A stretch of DNA of 64,000 nucleotides, taken from Chionis minor. Its lineage: Eukaryota; Chordata; Aves; Charadriiformes; Chionididae. Below, piece by piece: positions 24,201 through 37,813 of the stretch (the stretch's first letter is position 1; each line of letters starts with the position of its first letter). The position numbers were made by a program, and so were the translations under genes. The notes under the pieces were generated by a model, which was not told where the DNA came from, did no database searches, and worked only from the letters and a program-made list of their open reading frames with translations. The stretch spans positions 1,116,001 to 1,180,000 of the forward strand of contig VZSF01008169.1 of assembly GCA_013398295.1 (NCBI GenBank). The letters are read 5' to 3'.

Positions 24201-25870
24201 GTATAAATGGAATTGCACCTCCATCATCTAATCTAAAGCACATTTTGCTCTAAGTTGTGGTCAAGTTGAAACTATAGCCCAATGAATCTGTCCATAATCT
24301 AGCCCAGAGTATCTTTATATTTGACGCAGTTGTCTACTACTGAGGTCACCTGTCTTTGGCAAGTCAGTTTGTTTCCCTTTATCATTTTCTCCACCTCTAA
24401 ACCACAAATACTTACATTTACTGTCCAAGCAAAGGCATGACAGCTAGGTTTGCATTGGTGAAATCCCTGGTAGCTAGCTGAAATGAAGAATTAAGTCATT
24501 TATAAATAAGGAAAAAGTGGCTTATAGTAGTAGAGATAGATGTTCTCTAAAATTTTTATATTGGCTGTATATATGTATCAAAAATAATACATGCTAAATC
24601 AGTTTTAATGGGAATTCAGGGTTTTGATTAATCATATTTCCAAGCTTTTCTTCATAACTGTGAATAAAAACATGCTTATAAAAGAAAAGCTTTGTTTCTC
24701 ACCTTACTCTGACCTGTATCATTTAATAGAAAACAGAAATACTCTGAATCTTGCGATAAGATGATGAGACTTGGCAATACTGTAAAGGGTTGGTTTGGCT
24801 GGTTTTCAGCATCACCTTACTGATCAGTCCTTTCTCAGGTAGAGTTTAGTGCCCGGAAAACCATAAATTGGAAGGTGAGTTTGATGCTCAGATTCAACAC
24901 CGGCACCTTGTATTGTAGGAGGTGTGTTGGGGGGTGAAATTCACGTGTAAGTGCTGCTGTTTCACTACCCTACTCTCAGTTCCAGGGGTATTTATGGCTA
25001 TCATTCCAAAAGGAATAATGTTTCAGAATACAGCGCTGACCTTGACTGACAGCAAAAAACCCCAGGAGTACAGTGGTACTCCCTGGCTATGCCTCTAAAC
25101 CCAGGTGCTCACCGAGTTCTCATTTTTATTATTCTTATTTCAAGGTAGTGAATAGAGTTGGTATTCCCAGCTTGCACAGGTCTCTTCTCTTCTATGTTTG
25201 CTCTCTTCTCTTCTGTGCTTAGAAGGCATTGAGGGACTATTTATTAGCATGTTGTGTGGTCTAGTAGTTGGCATTTGGTAACAGGTTTAAAGTAAAACCA
25301 GTAGTGGATAAACGGTGCTGACCATAGAAAAGTCACTGTGCCGCAGCCTGCCTCAGCACTTGCCCATGTTCATCTTGTATTTCCCCTCTTGATCTTTGCT
25401 CAGTTTGAGTAAATAAAATAATAGGAAACTCATAAATACCATTTTAGCTTTCTCTGTGTGTTTGAACAGCTCTCCTGTTCTCTCTCACATCATCTCACTC
25501 GCAGTCTTTTGCCAGTCATTCAGGAGCAAATTACATTGCCAGCTCGGTTCTGCGAGGGCAGAGGAATGCAAGGTGGTGTCAGTGACTGGAAGTTAGGGAC
25601 GGTGGAATTCAGCATTTGTTCCACAGCAGCAGCTGTAGCTGGTTGTTTCAGCACAAGGGGCAGAGTCCGCAGGCAGGGTATGAGCTGCCATTAGCCACAG
25701 GAAAAGACCACAGTCAAAGAAGAGGCACGAGAAGAGACGAAACGAGACAGTGACGAGCAATCGGACGAAATCAGATCTTGTGGGAAATCTGAGGAAGAAA
25801 ATTAACTGGAATAAACTACCTTCATTTTTTTTTTGTTTGGTTTTTTTTTTTTTTTTTTAATCCACCTCAG
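18201..25870. other. Intronic stretch, no gene or repeat recognised
   Basis: Unique-looking AT-rich sequence. Frames such as 21577-21858, 22198-22434 and 22578-22898 lack domains and coherent splice sites. 25690-25850 is the likely upstream region of the 25871 candidate exon and ends in a T tract of about 20 bases. A weak MIR-like stretch at 24340-24410 was not called. Confidence 0.55.
24004..24016. other. C homopolymer with a single N
   Basis: Twelve C residues followed by one N at 24016. This is a sequencing or assembly uncertainty in a homopolymer. Confidence 0.97.
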
Positions 25871-25969
25871 CCAAACGCTGCTGGAAAAGAGATTGTGTTT
25901 AAATTACTTCACCTAATTCTTGCTGCTTTCACTACGAAGAAAATTTGTTTGCCATGGTGAAAGAAAAAG
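25871..25969 (+). CDS. ABLIM1: Candidate alternative initiator exon of ABLIM1 (MVKEK + 1 nt)
   Basis: A strong acceptor-like site, a long T tract ending in CCACCTCAG, stops at 25870, and a good donor (AAAG then GTAATT) begins at 25970. Within the 99-bp interval an ATG at 25954 sits in a near-ideal start context (GCCATGG). It is followed by four codons (GTG AAA GAA AAA) and one G, which is phase 1. That G completes the Val codon at 45293, so the product would start MVKEK-V-AHPQEP and go directly into LIM1. The frame is closed upstream by TAA at 25900, so this is a start and not an internal coding exon; in the frame of the 9839 exon it would stop early. The reading is inference from splice signals, phase and start context. 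A first exon with its own promoter just upstream is an equally good reading. Confidence 0.42.
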
Positions 25970-27402
25970 GTAATTATATTTATTGATAGACTGGAGCTGA
26001 AACGACCTAATGTGCCAGCCATAATCACCTGAGGTTTAAGCCTTCAAATTTAAGTGCAGCGTGCTTTGATTGACAGTTGCTGTTTTCCTTTCTGTAAAAG
26101 TGATGTGCTAAAACCTGCAGTGGATTGCATTGATTATCTTTGCACCTGTTTTAATAAGGGTAGAATCTGGAACACACCTAATTTAGAGAGTTTACACAGC
26201 TGGGTTCCTTCTGTGTGTACATGTATTTATTTATTTTTTGTAAGCTGATTTAACCCAGGTTTGCTGTGGACTGTTTTTTACCTGTATTTCCTACGGTTCA
26301 AAGAGCTTTGACCACCGAAGGAGTTACCTTAAAGCTAAACACTGATATATTCAGCAAGTTTGGACTTGCGAGGGTCATATTTTACCTTCTAATGAAAAAA
26401 GGGATTATGTGAGATTCTGCATAATGTTTGAATTTTGAAGCAGTAAATTAGATACCAGTTTCAATTACCTACAAATAACACTTTAAGCCTGCTACTGAAG
26501 CATTTACTAGTCAAAGAATTTAGAAACGGTTGTGGGGTCCTTCCTTGGAGTAATAGCGGTCTGTATCATTTATTGTATTATGAAGACGTGAAGTACGTTC
26601 AGAATTGTATTTCAGTAGCTGGTTGTCTGTGGTTTTGGAGTATTACATTATCACAGATAGACTGAGTTAGTTCGTTACTTTTTTGAGGACTCTGCAAAAG
26701 ATAATGTGGGATAAACTCAGACTAGGGAAGAAACAGGAATAAGAAGTAGTAATGTTAAGCAAGAATGAGCCATTTTTCAACTCTGAACACCCACATTAAT
26801 TGTTTGGTTTTTTAAATGCTGTAACTGAAATAGATTGAGTGAATTTAGCTTCATAGATGTCTAGATTGAAGGGTGCAGGACAAACGCCTCGATAGCCTGC
26901 CATAGTGTGTCGGATGTATCAAGAGAGTCATAGTCATAACCATTATACAGTCTAATGATAATTTTTGTCGATGAAAATCATTGGCCCAGCATAAATAGTA
27001 TTGGCTAATTAGCTGGTTTGAGATTCATTATTTCAAATTTACAGAATCATTTTTATGATATCAGTGGTGAACTGTTGACCTGCTACCAGTACGCCATACT
27101 AGGGATGATTTAAGTAGTAATTTCACCCCAAATCCTTGAAGCTGAAAGTCTCAGAATCATTTGAATCAACTATGCCACTCATCTTTTCAGAAAAGTAAGC
27201 ATATTATCATTCAGCCTATCATAATTGTTGCTTGTTTTCTAAGATAGGTTTTGAAACTGGGCTGCTGATTTTCTTGAAGTGCACATAAAATATGTGTAGC
27301 CTTTTTAGCTATGCATGCAATATTAATCCTTTGCTATGTTTCTGCTCCTCACCTAGCTGATGCTTAGTTGGCTGGGCTCCCCCTGTTACATGGGGCTTTA
27401 CA

Positions 27403-27500
27403 GAGTCACAGAATCACAGAATGTTAAGGGTTGGAAGGGACCTTTAGAGATCATCTGGTCCAACCCTCCTGCCAGAGCAGGTCTGCCTACAGCAGGTGTG
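27403..27500 (-). mobile_element. CR1 LINE, extreme 3' tail, minus strand
   Basis: Only about 100 bp remain: degraded octamers (GTCACAGAATCACAGAATG), then GGTTGGAAGGGACC and GATCATCTGGTCCAACCC, the reverse complement of a CR1 3' end. This is a strongly 5'-truncated insertion. Confidence 0.88.
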
Positions 27501-29954
27501 CCCTGCTTACCTTAGGAGTGCTATGTAAATACAATTTAGCATGTTAAACCACAAAAGCTGTCATATACCTGTAAGAAAATTGAAACAAGCCCATTGTTTT
27601 TATAAAAAATGCGAGGGAGAAGACCTCCTAGCCTAGAATAGTGGGGAAAGTTGATAATAAATGGTTGAAAATGCGCAAAAGACTTGTATTTAAATTGCTT
27701 CCTTTTCCCTTCCCCACAAAGTTTAATGCATTATTTACAATGGCTATTAATATTGATGTTGGATATAATTGTTTTGTTCTGTTCACAGAGACAATGGACT
27801 AAGCTAACTGAATGCCATCCTTAATTTTCTTGTACATTTACTGGTATTTCGTATCTCATGACTGCAGAGTGAGAAAGGATAGTACCTCTTTAGTACTACC
27901 TTATTGCTTTCAAATAATTTCTCCAACAAATTTGGTGGTTTTTTTTCTTATTTCTTTTGTTTGTGCCTTGCTGCTGCTTTTTTTTTTTTTTTAAATTTGC
28001 TTTTTCTCCCCCCTTCTTTACTCAGAAGGTCAGGAGTTATTGCTAGTGTGAAGCTGCTGCAGATCTCACTGTCTGGAGCGATAGACCAGGAAGATGCAGG
28101 CCAGTGTAGCACAGCTGGTACCCTCCCTTCCAGCCACTGCTCAAAATGCCGTTCAAACAAGCTGAAAATGCGTTCAGTCCAGCGTCAGTTCATAAACACG
28201 TTAACTAGGCACTGGAGGGGCTGGTTTCAACTAGAAAAATGCAATTCCAATTCACTGAGTGCAAAATGGTTAGTAACAGTTTTTAGCAAATTAGCATGCT
28301 TCATTATGCTCATATTGTAGGATGATTTCAGCGTCTGCCTGGTCAGTTCATGCACAAAAAAAAATCCTGAGGCCAGGGTGTTTTCTGCTGACACCGAATG
28401 GCACTTCCTAAATTATGTCTGACTGATACTACATTTTCATGTCTTTGTGTACTTATCTATTTCCAATTCTGAGCCCTTATTATCTAGTTACTCAGCTAAA
28501 TTATTGTCACTGTGTTGCATCCAAGGGCAACTTTCTCTCTTTATATCCTTTGACAGAAGAAAGTTTACATATGCGTATTCTTCTTGATAATTCTCTTCTG
28601 CACTTTAAAGCCTATATTGAATAATCTGCATTCTCAGTACTTCTATGTTTAGGTCGATGTGTGAATTGGGAGCCTGCTAGCCACATTGATGGATGATGTA
28701 AGTGCTGTAGCTTCATTTTTACCTCCATTGGTTCACATAAGCTGAGGATTTAGCCTGATTCTTGATTTCTTGACCAGTTGATGACACTGGCCTAGCATTC
28801 ACCTACTAGGCTGTGAGTGGGAATCAGCTTTGTACCTGATGAGATCTCGGAGTGAATCATACATGGGCAAACCTATGAAAGTGGATTATTCATGCCAACT
28901 TCTCCGTGTTTGGAAGGGTAAGAGGAGAAAAGAGTAAGGGCTGAAGGTTTTTTTGGATTGAGGAAGTGGGTATGAAGGCTTTATGATTTCTGTTCTTCAC
29001 TTACCGATGGTGTTGAAGGATAGATGCTGGCACCTATTGGGTAGCAAGTTGCAGTAAGCTAGATCATGTTTCCATGTTCTCACACCTGTCTCTGTGGGTA
29101 TTCAGTTCGTGCTGGCTTTCCCTGTAAGCAACACAGAAAATGTAGTTCACCAAAATGTTAACATTTCCTGTATAATTTGGCCTATGGTCTAGTTCAGTCT
29201 TGCAGAGAGATTTACTTCTCGGTTGCTTTTTCTTCATGAAGGCATGATACTGATACCCTTCAAGGCTGTGACCAAGAGGACTGGTTTTCCGCTTGCAGGA
29301 GCTTCAGTCTTGTCTTTTCCATTCACATATCCCAAGAGCAGTGAGTCTCCAAAGCAGCTTTTAAGTTTTTCTGTTGAGGTAAATCGGACTGCTTTAGGTG
29401 GGATTACGCTTGAGGAGCATGCAGAATTTTACCTGTGTGCTAATTTAAAGGTGTTCTCTATCTGGAAGACTGTCTCTCCGGTGCTCCGTGTATTTGCAGT
29501 CTTAACATTTATTCCCAGTGTGAATTAAGAAAATGTTGAACTGGGTTCAACCCCCCCAGTGGGGTTTGTGTCCTGACACTGTCTCAATGTCATGGTTGTT
29601 AATGAAAGGTAGTCTTGATCTGAACCCATGACTTTGGAACATTTAACCCCAGGTGACCTGGGAAAGTCTCCAAGTTTGTTGTTTTTGGAGCACATGACAA
29701 GATTATGCAATCACACTTTGGCAAGGGGAGGACTGGGGAGGTTTATTTCTTTTCTTTTCTTTTTGCTTCAGGTTACTTAGTTTTAAATTTAGTTCTGCTT
29801 AACGGTTTGCTTTTGGGGCTGGGCATTTGGAGTTTTGTTTTGATTAAGTCAATGTGCTACCTTGTACAACCCGTAGAAAAGTCATTTTATACATATGCAT
29901 AGCAGCAGATGTTAAAAAAATAAACTATCGAACAGTTCTGTGTTAGAGACTCTT

Positions 29955-30060
29955 AAGGTGACCTTGGGGAAGTAATTTGACCTCTCCTTCTGTTAATCTG
30001 TAAAATGAGGATAAGAACATTCCTCTTGTCTGCCTTGATTATTTGAATTAGAGGTCTGTG
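29955..30060 (+). mobile_element. MIR-type SINE relic
   Basis: The order GGTGACCTTGGGGAAGT, GACCTCTCCTTCTG, CTGTAAAATGAGGATAA and GATTATTTGAATTAGAGG follows the MIR core and 3' half closely. MIR elements predate the amniote split and are rare in birds, so a copy this recognisable is notable. The 5' tRNA-like part is not clear. Confidence 0.72.
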
Positions 30061-33000
30061 GAGCAGAGAGTTTCTTTTACTTTGCTTCACAGCTATGACA
30101 AGGAAATCTTAGTCTTGGGATTTAACTGCTTCCACTTGTCCAACGAAAGAATCCAGTGGTATGTGAATATCTTATAAACATCTTGTTACTTTTTAAAGAC
30201 AAAACTGTAAAGGAATTACGTTTTTATTGGCAAATTTATGGTGCTGCTTGTTCTGTACTTTCTAAATTTATTTTTAATATTAGGTTTCAAATTGCAGTTC
30301 TGGTATGTAGCATTGATACTGAGAGAAACAAAAATAACCAAGGAGATGCCAGCTCAGGCACTGCGTGTTTGCTGGAGATTTTTTTTTTTTTAAATAGCAC
30401 TTGGTTCACATGAGGGTACGAATATTCAAACCCAAAGAGTTGGGCAAGCACAGTGTGCAGTCTTGCCATGCCTGATGGCTTCCCGTGTTTCCCAGTGATG
30501 AAATTCCATACATTCCTTGCATCCCAGTTGCATGTAGGAGCCAGCTCTCTGAAGATACAATGGTAGCTATTTTATATTGAGAAACCGGAGAACTTTTGCT
30601 GTTGATCTCACTGGAAGGGAGGGCTTAGTGGTTTTAGTCATTAAATTAGAGACCACAGAGTTCACAGGTTCAGAGAGCGGTAGCAGAGGTAGTTAAGTTG
30701 TTCCTCTATCTGACACAGTGAGCGTTATGGACCAAAACCCCAGTTTTCAGTAGGGGAGTTTCAATCAATTTAATTTATTGGCGATTAACAAACTTCCAAT
30801 TACTGATTCTGGTGTTGAAAATAAAAGCAAGCAAACAAGCGCTTGGAGAAACACACCTCAGCTTCTCTCTTCTACTTCCCTTTTCTCCAGTCCTCATGCC
30901 ACACGTTATACTGGGTACCTTTGGTGAGCCGAGGGTGGCGCAGGGGACTGGGGTGACTACGCTGTTGTTCCTTTCATTTTGTTGTCCCCTTTTTCTTGCT
31001 GAGTTATTTCACCATGCGTTCCTCTGCTGGCCACGGTCCTTTTAGAGTCCCAAGTCTCCTCTCTGTTCCTGCTTGGGGTAGCTAGTTTGCCTCAGCATTT
31101 CTCCTGCCCCAGCATCATTTTTGTTTCTCTCTTACCCCTGCTTCAGTGTCCCTCCTTCACTGCCATTGTCTCCCGTGCTCCTCTGTTTTTCAGCATCCCT
31201 GGTGCTCTGGCTTCTCCCTTGTGTCTCCTCCAGAGCGTCTGTCCTTTCAATGTTTACTGCCCTTTTTTATGTATATGTTTTTGCAGAGGTGCTATGTGCT
31301 CCTCTGGTTCTGTTTTGATGTGCAATGGGTCCATTTTGTCCATTGCTGACCTGGTTGGAACCAAGTGTGACCAGCCCAGTGCAGTCCATCACCTCCTCCT
31401 ACATGTCACCACTGCAGCACCCTCGCTACCAAACCCCTGCTGGTTATGTTGAATACAAGTGAGTAGACTGCAGATCATATTGTTGGTTTACTTGGATGAG
31501 AATTCAAAAGGCAAGGCTTTTAAAGATAGAGCCTTGAAATTGTGCATGTTTAAAATGCGTTAAGCTACGGCAAAAAAATATTTTCCAGAGGGGAGGTAGG
31601 AAGCTTGGTAGGAAAAACTTGCAAGTTAGGACGGTAATTTGGCCTGCCACTGTAGGAGAGTCAGTTCTTTTTGTGGAAAAATTAATGCATACCAGGGGAA
31701 AAGACCAAGTTCCACTAATCAAAATGCACTGTGCCCTTTGGGTGGGAGAAACCAGAGAACAGGTTTTAGTTGTTTCTGAGGGCAATCCATAACTAATTTA
31801 AAAAGGATTATTTATAACAAAGTTGGTTTTCCACCTAGAGAACAGTCAGTATCCCCAAAAGGATGATTAATTCTTGCCTTCGTTGAGCCTGGATAGCTTT
31901 TGGGCTCACTAGGGATCTGGCTGAGGAGAACACTCAGGCGTTGTCTTAAGCCTGTTCTGTTCAGCAGAGTATCTTGTTGAGTCTAATTGAATCACTGGGA
32001 TTTAAAGCTAAGGAAGCGCTTCAGTGTTGTCTCAAAGTCGGACTCCATTTTTAGAGGCTTTGTGATACTTTTGCAGCAAAAAGTCATGTATTTTATTAAT
32101 GGTGGTCATTTTGTGTTGTATGTTAGCTGCATTGTGGTGTAAGAGAAAACAGTGAGAGAAACAGTACTGGGGTTATATAGCCTTATAGTAAGGTGCTGTA
32201 ATTTCAGAAATGATAGATGCTTTGTGTAGCTCAATAGTGTATGTTGTCTGTTCCATATGGACAGGAAAACAGGAGGAGGAAAGCTGAGGAATCTCCTCAA
32301 AGCTGCAAAGTGAGAATCAAGTGCCAAAATAAGGGTTAAACCAAGTTATGCCAACTGTTCAAAAGTGAAATATAGCTGTGTTTATGCTATATGAGAGCCT
32401 AATAGGCAAGGTGCTGTAAACAGTGTCAATGGGATAGCTCTCTAATTCCCGGTGCTGTTAGCACAGGTTTGATGATATTAGATATTAGTATAATCTACAT
32501 GGCAGTATTGTAGAATTTTGTACTAGTTCAGGATCTGGTACAGAAGCAGGATCTTAAAATTATATCAAATTAAATAAGTGATCCAAATATGAATGCAGCC
32601 TTGCAGAACAGTGAGGCTTATCTTTTATTACTGCTGGGTCAAACGAGTCAATGAATGGCTTGTTTGTTCAAAGCAGCAGTTGCATTTTTATTTTATATTC
32701 TCCAAGGGCACCTCAAACCAGGATCTGATGGATTTGTGAGTGTCTACTTGCTATCCAGCACTTGAAGTGCAAGCCAGAGGAACAGGCTATATTCAGGAGT
32801 ACTGTAGCGGTCATTAGTGCTTTCTCTATGATAGTCCATTTATATGGTGTTAAAAGTTGATAGACTTTCAGAGTACATCATCATTTATTGTTGAAATAAT
32901 ATACCTCAAGGAATTTACTTCTACACTGCAAACGTTTATAAGGTCTGTGTGCCAAGATGGGCAGTTAACCCCGGGGCAGGGCCTCTGAAATGTCTGGTTT

Positions 33001-36000
33001 ACCAGCGCTGTGCCTGGCAAACTATCCTGGGAGCAAGGAGCCCCGTGAAGAGTGACACAGCTCACGAATGCAGCTGTCTGGCTTTAGTTTGAGGCTGAGT
33101 AGCTCAGTCCTTAGAAATACCAGAAGTGAGGGCAGTACTGAGTGATGGGCATTTACAAGATCCTTGATGGAAGGAGAGATTCCAAGTGTGGGCGACAGAG
33201 CTTCCATGGTTTAAAAACAACGATTGAGGATGGGTCTCTGCAAGGGTCTTGTACAAAACCCTTGGTGAGATTGCTGGTGGTAACTGAGGGGAGATTTTAC
33301 TACGGATACTGTTTTGAAAGATCTTTGTGACAGGCCTGTTTCTGTGTGGGCTTTCCCTTTTATTTTTTTCATACGTGCATGAAATCGCAGCAGTGATCCG
33401 TCATTACAGAGATACCAAAAGGTATCTGGGAGACTGCTGTCTTAGGTCAGTGGTCCTCCTCAGATAATCTCAGGGCAAACAGAGGGAGAATTGGTTTTCA
33501 AAGTTAACATTTTTATATTGACTTAACCTCAAAAGGAAATTTCTTTTATTTTTTTTTTTACTGGATTGGAGTACTTTTGGCAGCCTCACACAGGAAGCAT
33601 AGGGGAATACTAACTAGAGTTTGTTGCTGCTGACCAGAATCCCCCCGTGGGTTGCTGTTAAGGTAGCTAAGAGGCCTGTTTGACACTTGAGTACTACTGT
33701 GGGTAACCACCGCTCATCAGTCAGCCGGGATTTCCATGCTATCTGGAAAAAGCAATTGCTTTTTCTGCTAACTTCAGCAACTTCCTTTTGTGCAGCCTTG
33801 AGGATCCTTCAGAATTTGCAGTGAATAACTTGACGCTTCTGTTCGTTCATTGTTTTGAGTAAGATTTTGCTGTGGACATCAACTGATGTGTATGAGATGA
33901 TTGCTCAGAGTACTCTTAGTAGCTCTTGAATTTGTAATTACCCCTGTCCTATGTTAGAAAAAAAACCCCGAACCAAAACACCCTTTTGAAATAGTGACTG
34001 GATCATCTTGTGTATGATGGGTGTCCTTGAAGGCATAACTCAAAATTATTTTACCACTTACAAGGCTGATAAATAGTTGTTACGTGTTACAGACTTGCAG
34101 ATGTTAGGTGTGAGAAACATAGGCTTTGCGTGGTGCTCCAACCCTTCAGTAAGGAGTTCTGAAGGGCGAATTGATGATCTTGAAGTACTGTCCCTTAGTA
34201 AGTCGGTTGTGTAAGTAAATGCAGAGAACTTTTGCAGGTGTGATGAAGATCAATAAAGGCGTTCTCAGAACATTAGGTAAGACAGTCTGGGTTTGGTATC
34301 TTTTTATCATCCAGTTTGTATCATGATCTGTTTTGTGAAAAATTACTCTGCACTAATGTAAAAATATGGCACGTGATATTCACTTCATGCTCTTCCCTTT
34401 GGTTTGCTAACCACTAATCCGTAATCCTTGTTAACAATCATGTTGAGTAATGCAGTTTTTGATTCAAAGTCTGGCTTAGCTTAGTCAACATTTGTTTCAA
34501 CATCGTCTCTTTCACAGCGTGTCTTAGCTTGCTGCTTACTTCATTGTAAGATTAGTGCCTTTTCATTACTGAAAATAGTTTTAAAACTGCCTATTGCTTT
34601 CCCTGTTTGAGCTTAAAACAACTCCTGGTCCTGCTCAGTTAACACGCTGTTCACAACTCTTCTTTGAAAGGATTATAATTTTTCTCAAACAGTAATTGTC
34701 ATGTATGTCATGTAACAAATACAAATGGAATAATTTGGTCAAGTCATTTTGCTTCTACAGTATAGAGCTATAAAACATGCTCTTGTGCACCTACCAAGTC
34801 AGCAAAGGCAAACACAGGTGGACAGACGAGGTGGAAGTTGTTCCTCAGAAAATGAAGGATAGTGCTGCTGCTGGTTTAGAAAATGACAAATCCTTCTAAA
34901 TAGTCTCTAATGCTTTTGTGTTAAGAAACAGCATCAATAATACTGCTACAGTTTAACTGGATTATAGAGCTGAGTTAGCAATAAGCTGTGTTTGTACCTG
35001 TCAAACTGAGAAAATGCTCAGGCTTCTGATGGGTTTGAAGCAACGGTGGAATATCGCAGGGTGTCCAAGTAGTCAGGCGTAAGTGCCTACAGAAAACCAG
35101 TGAGATTTATGCTTTGCCACTGAGAAACAGTGAAAATTGTACTCTAAAGCTATAGAATAGCAGAGTCTGCGTTGTAGTCCTCAGTGCGTCCGGGTAGGGT
35201 TACAATCCTTAAGTAAATTCAACCAAATTTTCTTAATCTCTCAATCCCTATCAAAAGCATGGCAACCTGGATCCATCAAGTACATTTATTTTAATCGCAG
35301 ACCAATCACAGTTTTATTCTAGGACACAGACTTTTTGTGTATGTGTAGAAGGTGATGGCTTTTCAGATAAGATCAAGCAGGTGCTACTGTTAAGTATTTC
35401 CCTTAATACTGCACCATTCGTATGCATAAATCTTTATAGGTCTCAGGCCTTAGGCCTTGATCTTGTAGGCCGTTCTGTGGGGAATTAATTGCAGTATCAA
35501 AGCTCTAGGTAATGGAAGAGGGATGGGAGGAGGATAGGAAGCAGCAGGCAAAATAAAGAGAAAATAAGCAGTTGTTTGCAGTTGTGTTCTAAAGCTATGA
35601 CACCAATGTGATTTCCCCCCCCCAACCCCCGCTATATCTTAAAGCTTTTTTTCCTAACCTTTTTGCATGTCTGTATGAATGTGGCACAAAGCTTTTTATT
35701 TTTGTTTGTAAATAACATAAGAGTCTTCCCACTTTGATTTCAGGTTATGGTTGTTAATATCTTGGGTTATTACCTGGCACTTGTTTCTCAGATTTATTTT
35801 TTTTATTTCATTCTGTTACCTGCATCGGCTTTATCTGTGCGTTATGCATGCTTACAAATATCTAGTGAAGTATTTAAATACTGGCTTTCTTATTAAAAAA
35901 TAGTGTAAGTTTCGCCTTTTTGATTTCTGGTATTGAAATCTTTGCGTCCTATTTTCATGCAAATTAAGTCTGATATCTTTACTTACAACATTTTTCTGAA

Positions 36001-37798
36001 ATATTTTTCTTACAAACTGCCCTAACCTATCATCATTGTTTAACTAGTTAAACTTTTTGATGTCTTTATAGCTTATTTTTCTTTGTAAAGAATCTAATTC
36101 TCAAGGTAGCAAAGCACCCTATTTCTAGGCTGGTCAGATGCCTTGTCCTCTGTTAAGTGTTTGGTGAAAATCTTTTAGTTGCTACAGCACCTGCCAAGGG
36201 ATGTGGGGGGTGGCTTGGAGAGAATTGATGCAAATCTGTTCATTACTGTCTTGTAGTCAGCCCCGCATCTGGCCATGAGGTGCAATTTTGAGGACAGATG
36301 CCTCTGGTGTACTTTGTTTGTTCTAGCTGAAGGAGTGAGGCTGAGAAGGATAAGTTATGGTGGTAATTGAATAGGATACATAAGAGAGGTATTACTTTGT
36401 TTTAGGTCTTCCCTTTGTTAAAGAAATAGAGAATAAGACCAGAGACGGAGGCCTGGGGCATTAGTAGTACTTCTTTTTGGATCTAAACCAGAAGAGACAT
36501 GGGCTATGCTATCCGTCTTTACATGACTTTCTTATAGAATCCAGCCTTCTTGCCTGTGCTGCCTTACTTGCTAAGCTCTAACTTTCATCCCACCCACACC
36601 CCCAAAAACAGGAGTGTGAATTACCATGGGGGAGAGCTGCTGGTGCCTTGCCCTGTCCGTGGGAATGCGTTGGCCCCCCGGTGTCCTCTCACATCTGTGT
36701 ATGCACCGTGTGTCACCAGGAGCAGCTTTCACAGTGCCAAAGGAGACACTGTCCTGCCGTGTTTGCGTCTGCTGTTTTCAGCAGCAGGCTAATTGTAAGG
36801 GGAAAATAACGATACTTTCGTGGAAGAGATCATAAAATGTTTTAAAATTATGGCAAATAACTATAAGTTTAAGATTTTTGTTTTCATTCTTTTTTAAAAA
36901 TAGCTGCTCTGGTTATATGTAGACAGTGAAAATAGTTTTAAGACACGTTGGCGCAATGTAGGAGTAATAAAGGTAAATTTACAGGAAGAGAAAGTTTTAA
37001 AATGATTCTTCAGAAATGATTTGAATGGCAATAGTATGAGCAAGCTACACTCTAGGATTGTCCCTTAGGCTTGTTCATACAAAGCTCACTGATATCACTT
37101 TATGGGAGTGCCTCCTTCTGGGATGTCCTGGAATTCCCGGAGATTCCTGTCTGATACCTGCAGCTAGTGACTGCAGTAACTTTTTTATCTGTCCCTGACA
37201 GCTGGGAGGTTTGATTTCAGTCTCCGTCACTGTTTGGTCACCTTAGCTGATAGGGTTCTTCTAGATTTGAGATTCAAGAACTGAGTCTGCAGATAAGCGA
37301 AGTGACACTGCCTTTTTCATCCCTTCTTTGTAATAGGTATTTCAGTAACTACTCAAGGCTCTGCTCTGCTGGGCTTTTACGAAAGAGGAGTTCCTCAGAG
37401 AGCGTACGAGCTATAGACAGACAGGCTTTACAAACCAGGGCTTACAAACGTTCACCTGTGTGAGAAACACAAAGGATGGGAGAAAATTACTTCTTCTCCT
37501 CTCTTTACAAAGAGAGCATGGAGAAGAAGTGATAAGCCAGCTCTGGTTCTTGAAGTTTGTTCTCTGGTGTCTCTCTTTTTTCCCAGCACAGGTTTTTTCG
37601 CAGCTGGTCGTCCTGCTCACAGTGCCTACCTGCCTGCCCCTGTCCTGTCCCAAGCCAGCGGCTGCCCAGCTGGACTCACAGTCCAGCTGCTTGACAGCGT
37701 CAGACAGAGGGAATTTTTATTTTGAAACCTTCAAGTTTTGAACTTCAAATCCTCTAAATTAATTTAAGAAAAGATGGCTGCCAAAACCATGTCAGGTA

Positions 37799-37813
37799 TT
37801 AGAGAGAGAGAGA
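37799..37813. repeat. (AG)n microsatellite
   Basis: About seven uninterrupted AG units within intron 1. Confidence 0.8.

Noticed and set aside
24340..24410. MIR-like stretch (GGTCACCTGTCTTTGGCAAGT and on)
   Set aside because: Only short, gapped resemblance to the MIR core; too diverged to call without a sensitive repeat search.
27904..28320. 138-codon + strand frame preceded by a strong acceptor (TTCTTTACTCAG at about 28025)
   Set aside because: No recognised domain and no good donor. In the phase 1 frame required to follow the 9839 exon the interval stops within about nine codons.
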